From Thinopyrum elongatum (Eukaryota; Streptophyta; Magnoliopsida; Poales; Poaceae), in the NCBI GenBank assembly GCA_011799875.1, contig CM022299.1, forward strand, positions 217,123,018 through 217,187,017: a stretch of DNA of 64,000 bases, read 5' to 3'. Below are positions 34,201 through 47,500 of the stretch, piece by piece. Under the pieces are notes generated by a model. That model was not told the DNA's origin and made no database searches. It was given only the letters and a program-made list of their open reading frames with translations. The stretch's first letter is position 1, and each line of letters begins with the position of its first letter. A program made the position numbers and the translations under genes.

Positions 34201-35726
34201 GGGCGAGCTGGCAAGATCGAGCAACTCGGGCGGTGCCGTGCCCGAGAAGGTTTCGGCGGCGGTGGCGCAGGGCGGTGCTAGCCGGCGCTAGCGGACGAGG
34301 GAGAGTGTCGGTAGGGTTTAGGGTGGACGGGTTGATCCAGTGGTGGACTAAGGCAAGCAGGGGAGGCAGTAGAGGGAGTGGCAGGAGTCGATGCCAGCAG
34401 TGCAATACACGCACTCTGGCCGTGCTCTCTGCATGCACGCCAAGTGCTCGAGCATATGCTAGAGGTAGCTACAGTGATCTAATCTACTTGATTTTTGGCA
34501 GGTTGATGCTCTTGAAGATTATAGAGATGGTGGACATGATGGTTTGGCTAATTGAGCAAGATCACAATGTAGTTCAGAAAAGTTGCCAATTTTCTGTCAT
34601 GCCCACAAAGTGTTCGACAGAATGCTAGGGCCATTTAGAGGATTCCTGTGAAAGTGATATTTGGCAGAATGGTGTCTCATTGGATGACAAGAATGATGGT
34701 GGAGTTAGTTTGTGAAAAGAGAAAACTTGCTAATGCAAGTTTTACAAAATTTCAGTACTGGACAGAAACTAAAGGTATATATTTGGTGAAATAAAAAGAT
34801 TCCAATGGAGCTAAAATTTTGGAATTAAGGGTTAGGTTGTAAGGACTATAAGTGGGAAAAAATTCAGGATTTTTGGATCAAGGAAAATTAGGGTTGTAGT
34901 TATAACTCAGAAATGGGATAGAAATGAAAAGAGATTGTTTTGCTCAAAATTTACAAAAGACTAAGTTGTGTTTTTACACCAAAGTGACATATGGGCATCA
35001 TATGACCTCTCATAATTTTTGTGGAATTTTTAAAAGGATTATTTAAAGTGGTGGCAGTGCAACCGGAGCATTTAAAGATTTGAAAATGCTATAAAGAGAA
35101 TTAATTTGGGCAAATTTTATTATGAAAATAATTCCTACTGTTATTTAAAATAATATGAAAACGTTTAAGAAAACTCCCAAAGCCACAACATTATTTTTTC
35201 AAAATTTCTATATGGAGGGAAGAATATTGAAAAACAGACACAGAAAATACTCTGAAAGCAATAAAGGATTTACTTATAAATCAAAAAATTTATTTCTGGC
35301 CAAATTTTATTTAGTAAAAACATGATTAAATTTTTGGGGTGTTACATCAGCGACGGGCGTCCCCCACACTTCCACGAAGCTCGGTGCCAAGCGAAGACAC
35401 ATCAGGAGGCCTGGAACCCTCGCGAGCCCCGCCTGAGCTCCCGCGGAGCGAGGGTCCCAGAGGGCTCGCCTCAGGAGAGGCGTGCCTCTGCGATACAAGA
35501 GCCCGTCCAAGGTCGCGAACAAAAGATAAGTCACGCCAACTACTCTAGTCGGGAGCCCTCCAACTCACGACGGCATGTTTCGAAATTAATCTAGAGGGCA
35601 TATCATTGTTCCTTACATTACAGGGGAGCCCCCTCCAAAAAATACTTTCACGCCCCGCATGGCCATACCCAAAATTTTGGCACGCAGGACCGGACAGGAA
35701 GGGAAGTACAATCCTAGCGAGACGCG

Positions 35727-38144
35727 CTACCTGGCATCGCCGTCTTCATCATCATCATCAGCTCCGCCCTCTTCGGCTGCGAGCGCAGCCACGTCGTCGG
35801 TGAGGGCGATCAGGTCGTCCACATGGTCGTTAACCCAGCTCGCCAGGTCACCCTGGGTGACTCCGGGCACGGGGGCTATCGCGGCGTTGAAGTCGAAGTC
35901 GGGGTCGAGGCTAAGGAGATAGCTGAAGACACGCGAGAACGCGCGCCCAAGGAGTTCCCGGCTCCTCTCTTCGATGAGCTGGCGCGCCCTCGCGGCCCGG
36001 CTTTCCAGGCAGGTCACGACCTGGGTGAAGAAGCGGAGGTAGCCGGCGTCATCAGCTTCAAGCGGGCGGGAGATGCTCTTGTCGCAGATGGTGTCTAAGG
36101 CCCGGTTGGCCCAGACCCTGAGGTCCTCGAGCATCGAGGAGCGCTCGCGCTGCAGCGTCCGACGGTGGCTCACTTCGTTTGTAGCCTTCTTCACGAGGGA
36201 CGTGACGCCCATGACCTGCTACTGAAGCAAGGACAGCTTGGCCTTGGCGGAGGCCCGAGCCTCCTCGGCGGCCTTCTCGCGCCGCTATGCTGCGGCTAGC
36301 TTCCCCTTGAAGGCATCAGCCTTGCCCTGCAGCTCGACTTGCCGCTGCTGGAAACGAGTCTCCTGGAGCCCCAGCTTTCCGCGGTATTCTTTGACAAGGG
36401 CCTTGCGGATCCCCGCCACCTTTTGGTCGATCTCCCACTGGATCCTAGCCTCCCAAGAGGCAAGAGCGTCCTCAGCCCTAGCTACTTGGCGCTCCCTCAC
36501 TTCCAGTCGCTCGAGCTCCAGGCTATGCTCCAAGGACTCGAGCGCCAGCGCATCCTCGCACGCTTGGACCCCCTTCTCGTCTGTAGCGGCCCCGCTTGGC
36601 GGTGCCGCCAGGGTGGTCCTGCACACCTGGACTTGCCGCTCAAGGGCGGTATTCGAGGCACGGAGCTCCCTCTCGTGCTCCTCGACCGCCTCGCGGCGAT
36701 GGTCCGTGGCCCTGGCCTCCTCCAAAGCACGGGCGCAAGCCTCATGAGAAGCTGCAAGGGACTCCTCAGCCTCCATGCGGGCGCGCTCATGCTGCAGGTG
36801 CCCGAGGTTAATGGCGACCTTCAATTGATTTCCACTGGTGCGCCAGGCGGAGGCTCTCTGCCTTGAGGCTTGCATCGACATCGGCAAGCTCCCCTAAGCC
36901 GACCCAGCACATTCGTCGCTTCCCAGAGAAGGTCATGACAGATGACGCTACATCCGCTAGCGAGCTCCAGTGCGCGGCCGAGCCCTTCTTCCGCGCCCTA
37001 GACTGTCAAAGAGGCGTGGGACGACTCACCCATCTCCGATAGGGGGCTGGTGACCAAAGCTCCTTCGGTCGCTCCCCGAACCCCGGCAGAGGCGCTGCGT
37101 GGCCTGGCCCCGCCGCTCGAAGATGAAGCTGACGCGGGGATCACCCAACCACCCGCAAGAACCAATGGAGGAGCCCTCGGCATGCCCCTTGTACCCCAGA
37201 AGTGGCCCTGGAGGAAGGACGCCGGGAGAGCAGGCCCATGGCCCTCTAGCAGCGGCTCCGGGTCGCGGACCGGCACCTTGTCCCGCGCGGTTGCTCGACC
37301 CGGGAGGTCTGGAGTCGAGCGCGAACCAGAGGCTTCCATAGGTCGCACCCCGGGCGGCCTCACCACCACGGCCGAAGGGATCCTGAGAAGCAAAAGTCAG
37401 AAAAGAACGCGACGTGCGAAAATCCAGGAGGACAAGGTACTTACTCATCCACAACTATCCACTTCCTTTGTTTCAGGGCCCGTGGGGCACCGCCACAGCA
37501 GCTCCCAAGCCCCTTCCTCTTGCGGAGTACCCCGAGATTCGAAAGGGGTACGCCGAAGGCTGGTATGTTGCCCCTCACGGCGGGGGCGGTAGTCACATCC
37601 AGGGGCAGGGTTCCCCCTGTTCTGCCTGTGGGGGTGTGGACCGTCACCTCAGGAGCACTTGGTGGCTCTTGCCCTCCAGCAGCCACCTCAGAAGCACTTG
37701 GTGGCGCCTGTCCTCTAGCTGCCGCCTCAGGAGCGCTCGACGGTGCTCGCCCCCCTGCGACCACCTCTGGACAGCGCCCACGAGGGCCTCGCATAGGAAG
37801 GCAAAAGCGGCAAGGAGGACAATGGACCCGGGGTCCAGATGCAGTGCTTGGATCTGATAATTTGAGAGCACGGCGTTGAAGAAATCGGAGAAAGGGGGGA
37901 CCAAGCCGGCCAGACGGGCGTGAAGATGAATGCGGAACTCGGTGGCCTCCATGTCGACCAAGGCCCGGGAGGCAGGCCATACCGTCATTGCCTTCCACTC
38001 GTTGGAATCGGCGGCGAGGGCCTGTCGGACCTTGTCCAGCCCCTCCTGGTTGATCACCGTGGACCAGTCTAGCGCGGGTTCCAACCCCGGCGAGGGCTCC
38101 GCGGGAGCGTGGGCTTTCCCTCCTTTCTTCGACCTTGGAGCCAT
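35727..38144 (-). pseudogene. Antisense gene of F (internally deleted)
   Basis: Starts at ATG 38144 (MAPRSKKGGKAHAP), with the core phrase GLVPPFSDFFNAVLSNYQIQ and LCEALVG, then jumps to a repetitive Glu/Val/Pro segment. The 3' half of the core domain, present in F', is missing. Downstream: KRKGLGSCCGGAPRALKQRK, an intron-like gap, long coiled coil (36285-36887), and the conserved end LGRAFSRVFSYLLSLDPDFD followed by an Asp-rich tail ending at 35727. In-frame TAG codons interrupt it near 36222 and 36284. Function unknown. Confidence 0.7.
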
Positions 38145-38441
38145 GATGGCGGAAGTGGATTAGTGCTGGTACAGAATCTGGAGGAGTAGGCACTAGGTCG
38201 CAAGGAAGAAGAGGAGCAGAGGACAAGCGCGACGGGCAATGATGGCTGGGGCGCGGTCGCAATAGGCAGTCATCAAGTCGGGCAGTTGCCAAGGCAGCGT
38301 GGGGAAGTGGATACGCCCACGTCCCATCAAGCGCCATGCGTCGGCTCGGTCCGCAATTGATTGGGGCCCGCGGCGCTTCACCCTTGCCCCTTGGCTTCGC
38401 CTCGAAGCCAAGTCCGAGCACGCCTTGGGCCCAGGGGCTAC

Positions 38442-39319
38442 TGTCGGTGTTCCGGGAACCAGGGTACCCAGACTTGCCTGCCTGGGGCCCATGGTGTGGC
38501 TCCATCGATGGCCTGGTACGGCCCATCTGTAGCATCAGCTTGACAAGACCCTCGCGAGAGGCCAAGCCTCGCGAGGCGGACGATGCCAAGACCTCCGGAG
38601 GGAGTGGACCCCTCGGGCCGGCTCCTGAGGAGCGGAGATTCCTATGCAAGTACCCACCTCATGAGGTTGAGGTGACGCAAGCCATGACGACCAAGGCCAG
38701 GCGGGCGCCAGCGGGCGCAGTGCAACAGGTTTCCTCTTTGGTGCTAAGGAGGCAAGTGCAGGAGCGGGGTCCCGGGGAATCAGCCAAAGGTTTCCATTCC
38801 CGTGCAACAAGACCAAGACCGCCAGGACGGATGTCATCGCCGAGCCCACCATGGCGTCACCACCAGAAGCTTTGCAGGCGAAGACCACCTTTCGTCAGGA
38901 TAGGACGTACAACTTGTCCCCCTTCAAACTTGTCCACTGTGGGATCCCTTCCCGTCTTCGCTTGGAGGAAGAGGACCAAAGCCACTATAAGTATAGCTTA
39001 GCCACCACCGTAGAAAGGATCCGATCCCCGGGCGAATCCAACCCGAACCCTCACTAGCTTCCACCTACACAAGAACAGGCCTCCTGAGGTTGTTCTTCCT
39101 CTGTACTAGTTCATCCTCATCCCCTCGCAAGGCTAATCCACCCCAAAGCAGGAGTACGGTATTACACCGCAAGGTGGCCCGAACCTGGGTAAACTACTAT
39201 GTCCATTTCCTTTCTTGTTCATCGAGTTGGGCCGTGGGGGCGATGAACTGGTTGGCTAGAGAGGTTGAGTTCTTCGTACATGCCCCAGAGTTCGAACCTC
39301 CTTTGGGTCTGCGGAGCCC
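38442..39319 (+). repeat. 3' LTR of F
   Basis: Opens TGTCGGTGTTCCGGGAACC after a CAGGGGCTAC tract. Hairpin CACC-GCAA-GGTG at 39165-39176. Lacks the last bases (AAAATCCGACA in F'). Confidence 0.85.
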
Positions 39320-39322
39320 TGA

Positions 39323-40245
39323 ATCAAGTGCGGCCCGCCTATGAGTATGACCTTCGTCATGATCTAGACGCTCGAGAAGGCCATACCAGGTCCATCTACG
39401 GACCCAAGGAACCCACCCACTCACCGGGAAGGATATTACGATTGGCCGAACCAAAATGATAGAGTCTGGGAGTAGCAACGGACTCGGATAGCCGAAGACC
39501 TCCGACGCGATGTAGCCCAAGTTCGGGGCGCCGCACACCCCTTGTGCTTCACAGAGAGGGTAATGCAACACCAATTCCCAGAAGGCTTCAAGCCTTTGAA
39601 CATCGAACCATACGACGGAACCACAGACCCGGCCGTATGGATAGAGGATTTCCTCCTCCACATTCACATGGCGCGAGGAGATGACCTCCATGTCATCAAA
39701 TATCTGCCACTAAAGCTTAAAGGTCCGGCTCGACATTGGTTGAATAGCCTTCCCGAAGAGTCTATAGGCTGTTTTGGAAGAGCTTGAGGATGCTTTTCGA
39801 GCGAACTTTCAGGGCACCTATGTCTAGCCTCCGGACACTGACGACCTCAATCGCATCACACAACAGCCAGGAGAATCTACCCGACAATTTTGGAACCAAT
39901 TCCTGACAAAGAAAAACCAGATTGTCGACTGTCCGGATGCCGAAGCCTTGGCTGCTTTCAAGCATAGTGTCAAGGATGAATGGCTCATAAGACAGCTAGG
40001 CCAGGACAAACCAAGAACTATGGCAGCCCTTACTTCCCTCATGACCCTCCTTTGCACGGGCGAAGACAGTTGGCTCGCTCGAAAAAATGCCAACCCCGAC
40101 ACACGTTGTACCTCCGAGGTTCGGGACAGAAATGGAAAGCCCTGATGCAGCAAGAGTAAAGGTCGCCACAACGACGACGAGGATGAGGATACGGCAGTAA
40201 ATGCCGGATTTCGAAATCAGAAGTCCAGACCCTGAAAGAAAGCCC
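39323..40245 (+). pseudogene. gag of D' (broken)
   Basis: Same gag core as D (FTERVMQHQFPEGFKPLNIE, WIEDFLLHIHMARGDDLHVI, FWNQFLTKKNQIVDCPDAEA). A one-base insertion near 39775 (TGTTTTGGAAG against TGTTGGGAAG in D) shifts the frame. Stops at 39825-39827 (TAG), 40143-40145 (TGA) and 40233-40235 (TGA) correspond to CGG, CGA and CGA in the first copy. Confidence 0.8.
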
Positions 40246-40355
40246 CTAAAGGCAACGGCGACGGCCCACCCAGACTAGACGCAATCCTAGATAGGACTTG
40301 CCAGATCCACGGCACTCCAGAGAAGCCCGCCAACCACTCCAACCGTAACTGTTGG

Positions 40356-41055
40356 GTGATAAAGCAGGCCGGCCAGCTTATAGCCGAAGACTCAGGCAAA
40401 AGCCCAGGAAGCGAGGATGATGACGAGCCCCTTAGGCCTAATAGTGGAGGCCAGAAACCCTTCCCTTCCGAGGTCAAGACGGTGAATATGATCTATGCAA
40501 CCCACATAGAAAAGAAGGAAAGGAGGCGAGCGCTGTGAGACGTATATTCCATCGAGCCCATAGCGCCGAAGTTCAATTCATGGTCAGCCTGCCCGATCAC
40601 TTTCGATCGCAGGGATCACCCTACCAGCATATGCCACGGAGGATCCGTAGCCTTAGTACTCGACCCCATCATCGATGGATTCCACCTCACTAGAGTCCTA
40701 ATGGACGGGGGCAGTAGCCTCAATCTGATACAACGAGGACACTGTGAGGAAGATGGGTATCGATCCATCAAGGATCAAACCCAGTAAGACCACCTTCAAG
40801 GGGGTCATTCCGGGAGTGGAGGCCCGCTGCACAGGCACTGTGACGCTTGAAGTAGTGTTCGGCTCTCCGGACAACTTCCAAAGCGAGGACTTGATCTTCG
40901 ACATTGCCACTTTCCACAGCGGCTATCACGACCTCCTCGTCCGAACGTTGTTCGTCAAATTCAATGTCGTTCCGCATTACGCGTACCTCAAGTTAAAGAT
41001 GCCTGGTCCTTCGGGCATCATAACTATCAACGGCAACATAGAATGCTCACTTTGA
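40356..41055 (+). pseudogene. Protease of D' (broken)
   Basis: Stop TGA 40536-40538 (CGA in D). The active-site loop VLMDGGSSLNLIQ is followed by a one-base change of frame (near 40729), then TFKGVIPGVEARCTG, FDIATFHSGYHDLLVRTLF, YLKLKMPGPSG. Ends at TGA 41053-41055 (CGA in D). Confidence 0.8.
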
Positions 41056-41607
41056 ACCGAAGAGCACACGGCGGCCCTAGCGGTTGAAGATCAAACCGGC
41101 CCATACAGGTCTATATGCCGACCCGCCGTAAAGGCCGGCGACAATAGTAAATGGGTTTGAACCTATTCCCTGTCATGGGAACCCGCATGCGTTTGCCGCA
41201 AATAGGGATGCGTGCCCCACATCACGCACACATTCTTTGCGCTCCACGTGCCTCGTCAGCACAATTTCGCACTCAAAATACCATGGGTAGCCTTGAGGCA
41301 TATATCAATAAATCTGAAGCATATGTTCGGCTAACCTGAACTTCATAATTACCTTGTCTTCGGACGACCCGGGGGCCAATGCTGGAACCCCCCCCCCCCC
41401 AAGCACAAAGCTTCATCGGCAGGATCCTCGCCCCTCAAGGTCTCATTGATGGTCCCAACCCCCACCTCTTAGAAGCAAAGGCGCAGACATGCAGCAGGGC
41501 AAGGTGGAGGCTTCGACTCACGCGTCAAGGCCCTGTGTAAACCTTTACTCTGTAAAACTTTTTCCTTTTTACAAATAATGCCTTCGCACTTCGAATTGTA
41601 CGGTTAG

Positions 41608-42056
41608 ACGTCTTGAGCCTTGCGATTGTCTATTTCCTTTCTGATTCTCCCCTCGCTCTTCGAACGGCCCGGCATGAAAACATAATCTGTTAACTAACCT
41701 AGAGCTCGATTTCCCTATCAGCTCGGCACCCCAAGTCCGACACCACTTTCCGCTGAGTGTTCGGTTTCTTGGATATTGCACTATATGCATCAAGTTCCGA
41801 ACTATGTCTTGGGTCAATAGTAACGCCCTTTATAGTGTTCAGATATCCGCATCTTGCGATTGTCTATTTCCTTTTTGATTCTTCCCTCGCTCTTCAAACA
41901 GCCCGGCATGAAAACATAATCTGTTAACTAACCTAGAGCTCGATTTCCCTATCAGCTCGGCACCCCAAGTCCGACACTGCTTTCCGCTGAGTGTTCGGCA
42001 TCTCAGATATTGCACTATATGCATCAAGTTCTGAACTATGTCGTGGGTCAATAGTT
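41608..42056 (+). repeat. Local tandem duplication, about 245-bp period
   Basis: 41616-41822 and 41852-42056 both run from TTGCGATTGTCTATTTCC to TCTTGGGTCAATAG / TCGTGGGTCAATAG. The first D body has one copy (27062-27265), so the duplication arose in D'. Confidence 0.75.
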
Positions 42057-42659
42057 GTTTGCCCGGCTCCTGTGCTTGCCCCTTATGTTCGACATGTTCG
42101 GCTAAGAGGGCAAAGGGAGAACCCCTGCGAGTACTTCTGGCTCGCCCGGTCAAGTACCTTAGGACGAGAAAGCCGAAAACTGACCGTCATAGTAAGCACA
42201 AACTGATCAGCGATCCGATGACGAGGTTTGACTCTAAATCATTGGCGATTTTGCCGTGTCACACGAAGGGTTCGTCCTAACACAAACCACGTGATCGGAA
42301 AGGGTAGGCATTTTTCCCCCAAGTACATTACAAAACACAGGGTGCTAGTCCTTAGCCCCCACCATCAAGCTCCTAAGGCTAACTGAAAGCAGTAAAGCCG
42401 AATAGTCTGATTGCCTAGTTTTGCTCACGTGCTACCGCCTCCTGGTACCAAGACGTTGGCTAAGGGTAACAGCGCGGAGACAAAACACCCCTCATGACAT
42501 TCACCTGGAGGTTGAAGCCGATGACTGGTAGCTTTCAAAATAAACATACAGCCGAATAGGAGTCAAAATTAAAATCATGACATTATAAAATAAGTCAGGT
42601 GGACGCATCACAAAGCATAAGGTCCAATTGGTAAAAACTTAATACAGTCATTCAAGCAT

Positions 42660-43249
42660 TACATCTTTTGAACACTGGCCCTCTATCGCCCAGGCGCCAT
42701 TCATCACCTGTGCAAAGTATAGCTCAGGGCGGCGATGCTCTTTTCCCTTGGGCAGAGGACCTGTGGCCATGTCCATTGGATTAATCATCGGCCCATGCAC
42801 CATGGTCTTCGTAAACGCAAGCCTCGCCCCCTCAAGGCATGTTGAGTGCTTCATGGCGTCAATCCGGAGTGACGCCTCCCACATTGGCTTGGCCCTCTCT
42901 TGACAGGGGAGGAGTCGACACTTGAACATGATCTGGATCACGTTAACCAACTTCGCGCCGATCTCCATTACGCTGACGACGTGTTTCTGCAGTGCCTTCA
43001 AGTCGTCAGCGGACCCCCAGTCGGGGTCTTGGTGGTCCACGAGGCCAGCCTGGTAGGGGGTCCGGATCTGAATGCGGGAGCCGCCGCCCAGATGGCTCCT
43101 CTTGGCTCGGTGATGTAGAACCATTCCTTTTGCCACACCTTAACAGTGTCGATAAACTTGCCCTCAGGCCAAGGGACCCGCGTCAGTTTGCTGATCATGG
43201 CCCCGCTGCAGTCTGCATGTTCGCTGCCAACCATCTTGGGTTTGACGTT
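42660..43249 (-). pseudogene. Antisense gene of D', part left of element C
   Basis: Minus-strand frame with WPEGKFIDTVKVWQKEWFYI and, beyond a frameshift, LKALQKHVVSVMEIGAKLVN and CRLLPCQERAKPMWE, then directly the C-terminal exon (SIRID to end), because the middle exons are deleted. The reading frame enters C at 43249 and resumes at 56520-56524; without C the two sides are in the same frame. Confidence 0.7.
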
Positions 43250-44180
43250 TGTCATGGGAAACCACGGCCAACTATGGGGCCATCAGCCCCTTGTGGTTCG
43301 GCAGGGGGGATGAGCACATTGCACAAAGAGCGGAGAACGTAGCACAACACGACAGAGATCACACGGGAAACTTTTACCCAGGTTCGGGCCACCGCGAGGC
43401 GTAAAACCCTACTCCTGCTTTGGTGGATTGATGGAGGATTGTGGTGGAGATGCAGCGCTCTTGCCCGGCAAGGATACCTCGGGACGAGAGCGGCTACGCG
43501 CATATGAGTGTACAAGGGTCTGAATCCTTTCTATGGTTGCCATGGCCCTCCTTTTATAGATAAAGGGGCCACCACAATGGCAAATCAGCCATTGTGTACT
43601 GATTAGATAGCGAACAGTGCTATCATACCTAACTCTGCAGACATAGCAGATCGCATTAAATGCGCCGCTTAGTGTCACATCGTGGCATGCCCGGCAAGCC
43701 TTGCCGGGCCGTTTGGCCACCTTCTCGTCTGTCTGCTTGACACGTCTCTGGACGGGTGTCATTTGGAGGTGATTTCCATAGGAAGTGGCTGCCACGTGCC
43801 AAATAATAGCCACTTAGTCACTTGGGGGCTTGACACCGCACCGATCGATGACTTGCGTTGCTGTGAGATGGAGAGGTGGAGCCTTGGCGGGGTAGGCCGC
43901 CCTCATTATGCCCGGCAGGCCTGCCGGGGCAGTCTTGAGACTTGTCTTTGGGGTGACCTCGACCTCGCCAGGCTCGCCTGCCCGGCAAGGGAGGTTTATT
44001 CTTAGTGGTGTCTTTGCTCATTTAGCTTGTCTTGGTCTTCTTGATCCGCCCTTTGATTCCTCAAAGAGCTATCTCTTCAACTTGATCTTGTCTTGGATAT
44101 TGTAACCTTGTGGGGCCGGTGGTTTGTTTTCCGTGCACAAGTCAGGGGGAAACATACACCCCTATTTGTGTACCCCGACA
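43250..44180 (-). repeat. 3' LTR of C
   Basis: 931 bp, plus-strand reading TGTCATGGGAAACC to TGTACCCCGACA. TATA at 43551-43558 and hairpin at 43390-43401 on the minus strand. Very similar to 55571-56519. Confidence 0.9.
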
Positions 44181-44573
44181 GAAGCCCCCGGGCCTGAGCC
44201 ATACGTGTCGCTGGGCACGTTAGGTTAGGCCCCAAACAGTTCACGGACACGTGGCGAGAGAATGCTGCGCGTGCAGCGGTTTGTCATGATAACCAGTCAA
44301 TCCAATGTCCACTTTGCGTAATTACCGAGGGTCGTGGGGTAGTGGGACTATAGCAGTTTAGTGTGAAATGGTAACTTTCTGAAGAGTCGCGCCCTCCCCC
44401 CACGTCCTTTCCATAAGAGAGGAAAACGCGGAAAGGCACTGCTCATTCATCGCCCGCTCCGCCCCTCCACCATCTTCTTTCGCAAGCCAAACAACCATTC
44501 TTCCTGCTCGCCCATACTCGCCGCCGATCCCCCATCCAACTTCCTTCCCCCATCCCAGCCGCAGCTTGAAGAA

Positions 44574-47500
44574 ATGAGGAAGAAAGCCGCCACTGCCAAG
44601 GGGAAGCGAACGGCCACCGCGAAAGAGGCAGCCGCTGAGGAGAGCAAGAGAGCAACAGAGTTGGATAGGAGGCAAAGGGGAGATGTTGTCTTCTTCCCGT
44701 CGAATCTGGACGGTGAAGTGCTAGAAGCAAGGTACGGATACCTGTGGGGGAGGGAAGTCCCGAAAGGGCATGGCACACACAAAGTTCTGGCGGAGCTGAA
44801 AGAGGACCCGTTAGATTCATACCGATTCTTCTGTGTGTATTTCATCTGCGGCCTCTGCCCTCCCTTCTCGGATTTCTTTGAAGCAATGATGGTGATCTAT
44901 GGATTCCATCTTCAAGATTTCACGCCAAATGCAATGGCGTGCATGGCAATTTTTGCCCACTTGTGTGAGAACTTCGTTGGAGTCACCCCCAATGTTGACT
45001 TGTTCAGGCACTATTTTGTCCCGCGGGTGGAGAACAAAGCCCACCATTCCGAGACCATAAGTTGGATGCCACGGGTGGCAAGGGAAAGCTGGGATTACCT
45101 CCCAGGTCAGCAGCGCGGCAGATGGGAGGAATGGAGAGCAGATTGGTGCTGGATACAAGACGAGAAGGCCCCAGATTTCTGCCAAGCGCGACCAGAGTGC
45201 ATTGAGCGCGGCAATGATTGGAGGGAAGTCAACCTCTCTGACGACAGGCTCCGCCCGGCAACAAATAGGATTACCCGCCTAAAGGCTGCCGGGCTAACTA
45301 TCGGGCATGTGGGAGCCGACTTCCTCCTTCGTTGCATCGCACCACTTCAGAAGAGAGACTGATTCGCCTGGGAGTATGGAGATGCTGCGGATAGGATGAG
45401 ATTGCTCCCTGGCCTGACCAACAATCTGTCAGTTTATGGCCATGCTTGGTTGTGCGATCAACTATTCAGCAGCTTTGGGCTTTTCAAGTTGCCGGCAAAT
45501 GTCATCCCACAGAACATCAATTTCGCCAGGGACCAGATTCTGAAATGGATGCCAGATTGCAATGCTCATGGAGTTTTGGGTGACTAGCAGTTACCCACGC
45601 TCGACGAAGAGCTTGCATGGTCCTCCACCCTGGTGGAAAGGGCTACCAAGGTGGAGACCAACATGTACAAGCGCACCTCCAAGGTGGAGGAGGCGTACAT
45701 CAGGAAGCGGCTAGAGGAGGACAGGGCGCTTCGGGCTGCCACGATGGCGAAGGCCGGGAAGGCAGCAAAAGGAAAGGAGAAGGCTGAGGAGAAAGGTTCC
45801 TCCCACGACAGAGCCGAGGCGTAAGCCACGGAAGAGGCTGCCGGGGATGATCCTGCCGGGGGCGAGCATGCCGGGGACGAGCCTTCCGGGATTGAGGCTC
45901 TGTACACCACAGCAGCAGAGGCCCAGGAGGAAGAGGGGGTTGAGGAGGCAGAGGAGCCCGAGGAGGAGTGGCTCACGGTAGGCCCTCAAGTCCCCGAGCC
46001 AGTCTTGGACCAGCACCCTCACAGGCGGGTTGCCAACCATGGAGCTGTGGTTCCCGACCCTGCGTCTGCTGCTAAGAAGGTGAAGAAGATTACCTCCAAG
46101 GGCAGCAAGCCAGATGCGGTGCACCGGCAGTCCTCCCGCCTCGCAGGGGCTAAAACCCCTCCCGCCAAGCAATCGGTGGCTGTGGGGGTTGACTCCAGTT
46201 CCCAGTCCAGCTCGAGCTCCTCGCAGAGCCCTTCCTCGTTGGAGCCCCCTGCGCCTCAGCAAGGCTCAAAGCTGCCGGGAAGCTCCGTCCCTCTGCTCCA
46301 GAAGAGAAGCAGGGCACCCTCGCCGCCCGTGGAGTTTGAGCTGAGCTCCATGCTCATTGACGAAGAGTAAGGAAGACTACTCCTCTTTTCTCGCAGTAGT
46401 TTCAGTATGCCTACTTGCCCTTGTTGACTGAGCTTGCTTGCCGCCATCGACAGGGAGGAGGAGGAGGAGACAGAGACTCTCATCCACCAGTCCAAATGGC
46501 TCAGGCGTGCGGGGCCGCCGAAGACTATGGAGGGCACGAGCCTGGCGGGGAGCAGCACGAACGACCCGCCGCCAAGCCCCGAGCTCAGCCCCCGGCACGA
46601 GAGCATAGGATTGGCCCCTCCCGTGGGGAGTGATGCAGGGAGCTCCCAACCTCCTCGGCTGGAGGAGGAGAGATGACTCAGGGCGAGCCCCTTCAAGAGG
46701 GGCTTACCCCGCCCGCCGATCAAGTCGAGGAACCCCCGACGATGGCTTCCACGGGAGAACTTGCTCAGGACGACGCCGTGGTTGTCACAGAAGGGGACGG
46801 AAATCATGGCCCGGTAACTAATGTTGCCGGGGAAACTAAGGCTTACGCCCGGCAGACCTCTCCGGGTAATTCATTTGCTCTTCTTCCCCTGCTTTTTTTA
46901 CCATCTTGCCCCATGCTTCTAGTTCTCTAATACTTCTGCTTCTTCATTATTGCTTGTTGTTTTCGCTTGCAGTCCCTCAGGACGAAGAGCCGGAACTGCT
47001 GGAAGAAGTGGCCAGCATAGGGAGAGATGCCGCGGATGAAGCCGCCAAGATCGCTGCCGCGGAGGGGCAGGGACATGCTGCCAGGAGTGTCCAGGAGCCC
47101 TTCACGGGAACGGAGCAGATCCTCGACGGCGCGCCAGGGGCAGGGGCGATGGTCGAGGAGAAAGTCCTCCTCCAAACCATGGATCCCCTCCCCTCATTTG
47201 GTACCGTGGTGGGGGCCTCGTAGCCATCCTCGAGCCAGTTGGCGCTGGTGCTCACGCAGCCTGGGCTCGGTGCCCCCGGCTCGTCAGTGGTGACGGGCAT
47301 GGAACTTGATGAAGAGCTTCAACGCATTCTGACGTTGATGTACCAAGGGGTCGACAAGGCAGACAATTCTGTTGCTGTTGCGATGGACTTATCTTTCCTG
47401 AAGTCTATGGTGGCAGGTATTAAGGAGATGCAGGGCTGGCATAGCTAGAAATGGCAGGTGCTCAAGGAGCAGCGCAAGTCTGCCAACAAGGTGGACCAGC

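Larger units (their letters stand above)
30698..35346 (-). mobile_element. Element E: long LTR plus PBS only
   Basis: On the minus strand an LTR opens TGTAACACCCC at 35346 and closes near 30714 (CCGGCA). It is followed by TTGGTATCAGAGC, the tRNA-Met-type PBS (complement at 30698-30709). Length about 4.63 kb, as in Triticeae long-LTR elements (Sukkula/LARD type, from memory). Nothing of the internal region survives beyond the PBS: the next base is D's antisense gene. No coding capacity; includes a minisatellite and a GC-rich block. Confidence 0.65.
35347..39319 (+). mobile_element. Element F, 5'-truncated copy of the F family
   Basis: Internal 3' part and 3' LTR of the family represented in full at 47867-53690. 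The left end abuts E's LTR start. The right end is the LTR cut about a dozen bases short of its normal end, joined to D' gag at about 39320. Carries the antisense gene and no pol. Confidence 0.8.
39323..43249 (+). mobile_element. D', second partial body of D
   Basis: Collinear with 24747-30697, beginning inside gag at ATCAAGTGCGGCCCGCC. Relative to the first copy it lacks about 2.26 kb of the antisense gene (junction near 42880, sharing CTCC) and has a local tandem duplication. It resumes at 56520 after element C and runs to D's 3' LTR. Confidence 0.8.

Noticed and set aside
37441..38649. 402-residue minus-strand open frame in F
   Set aside because: Only its last part is in the true frame of the antisense gene; the rest is a shadow frame running into the LTR, in a different frame from the ATG at 38144.
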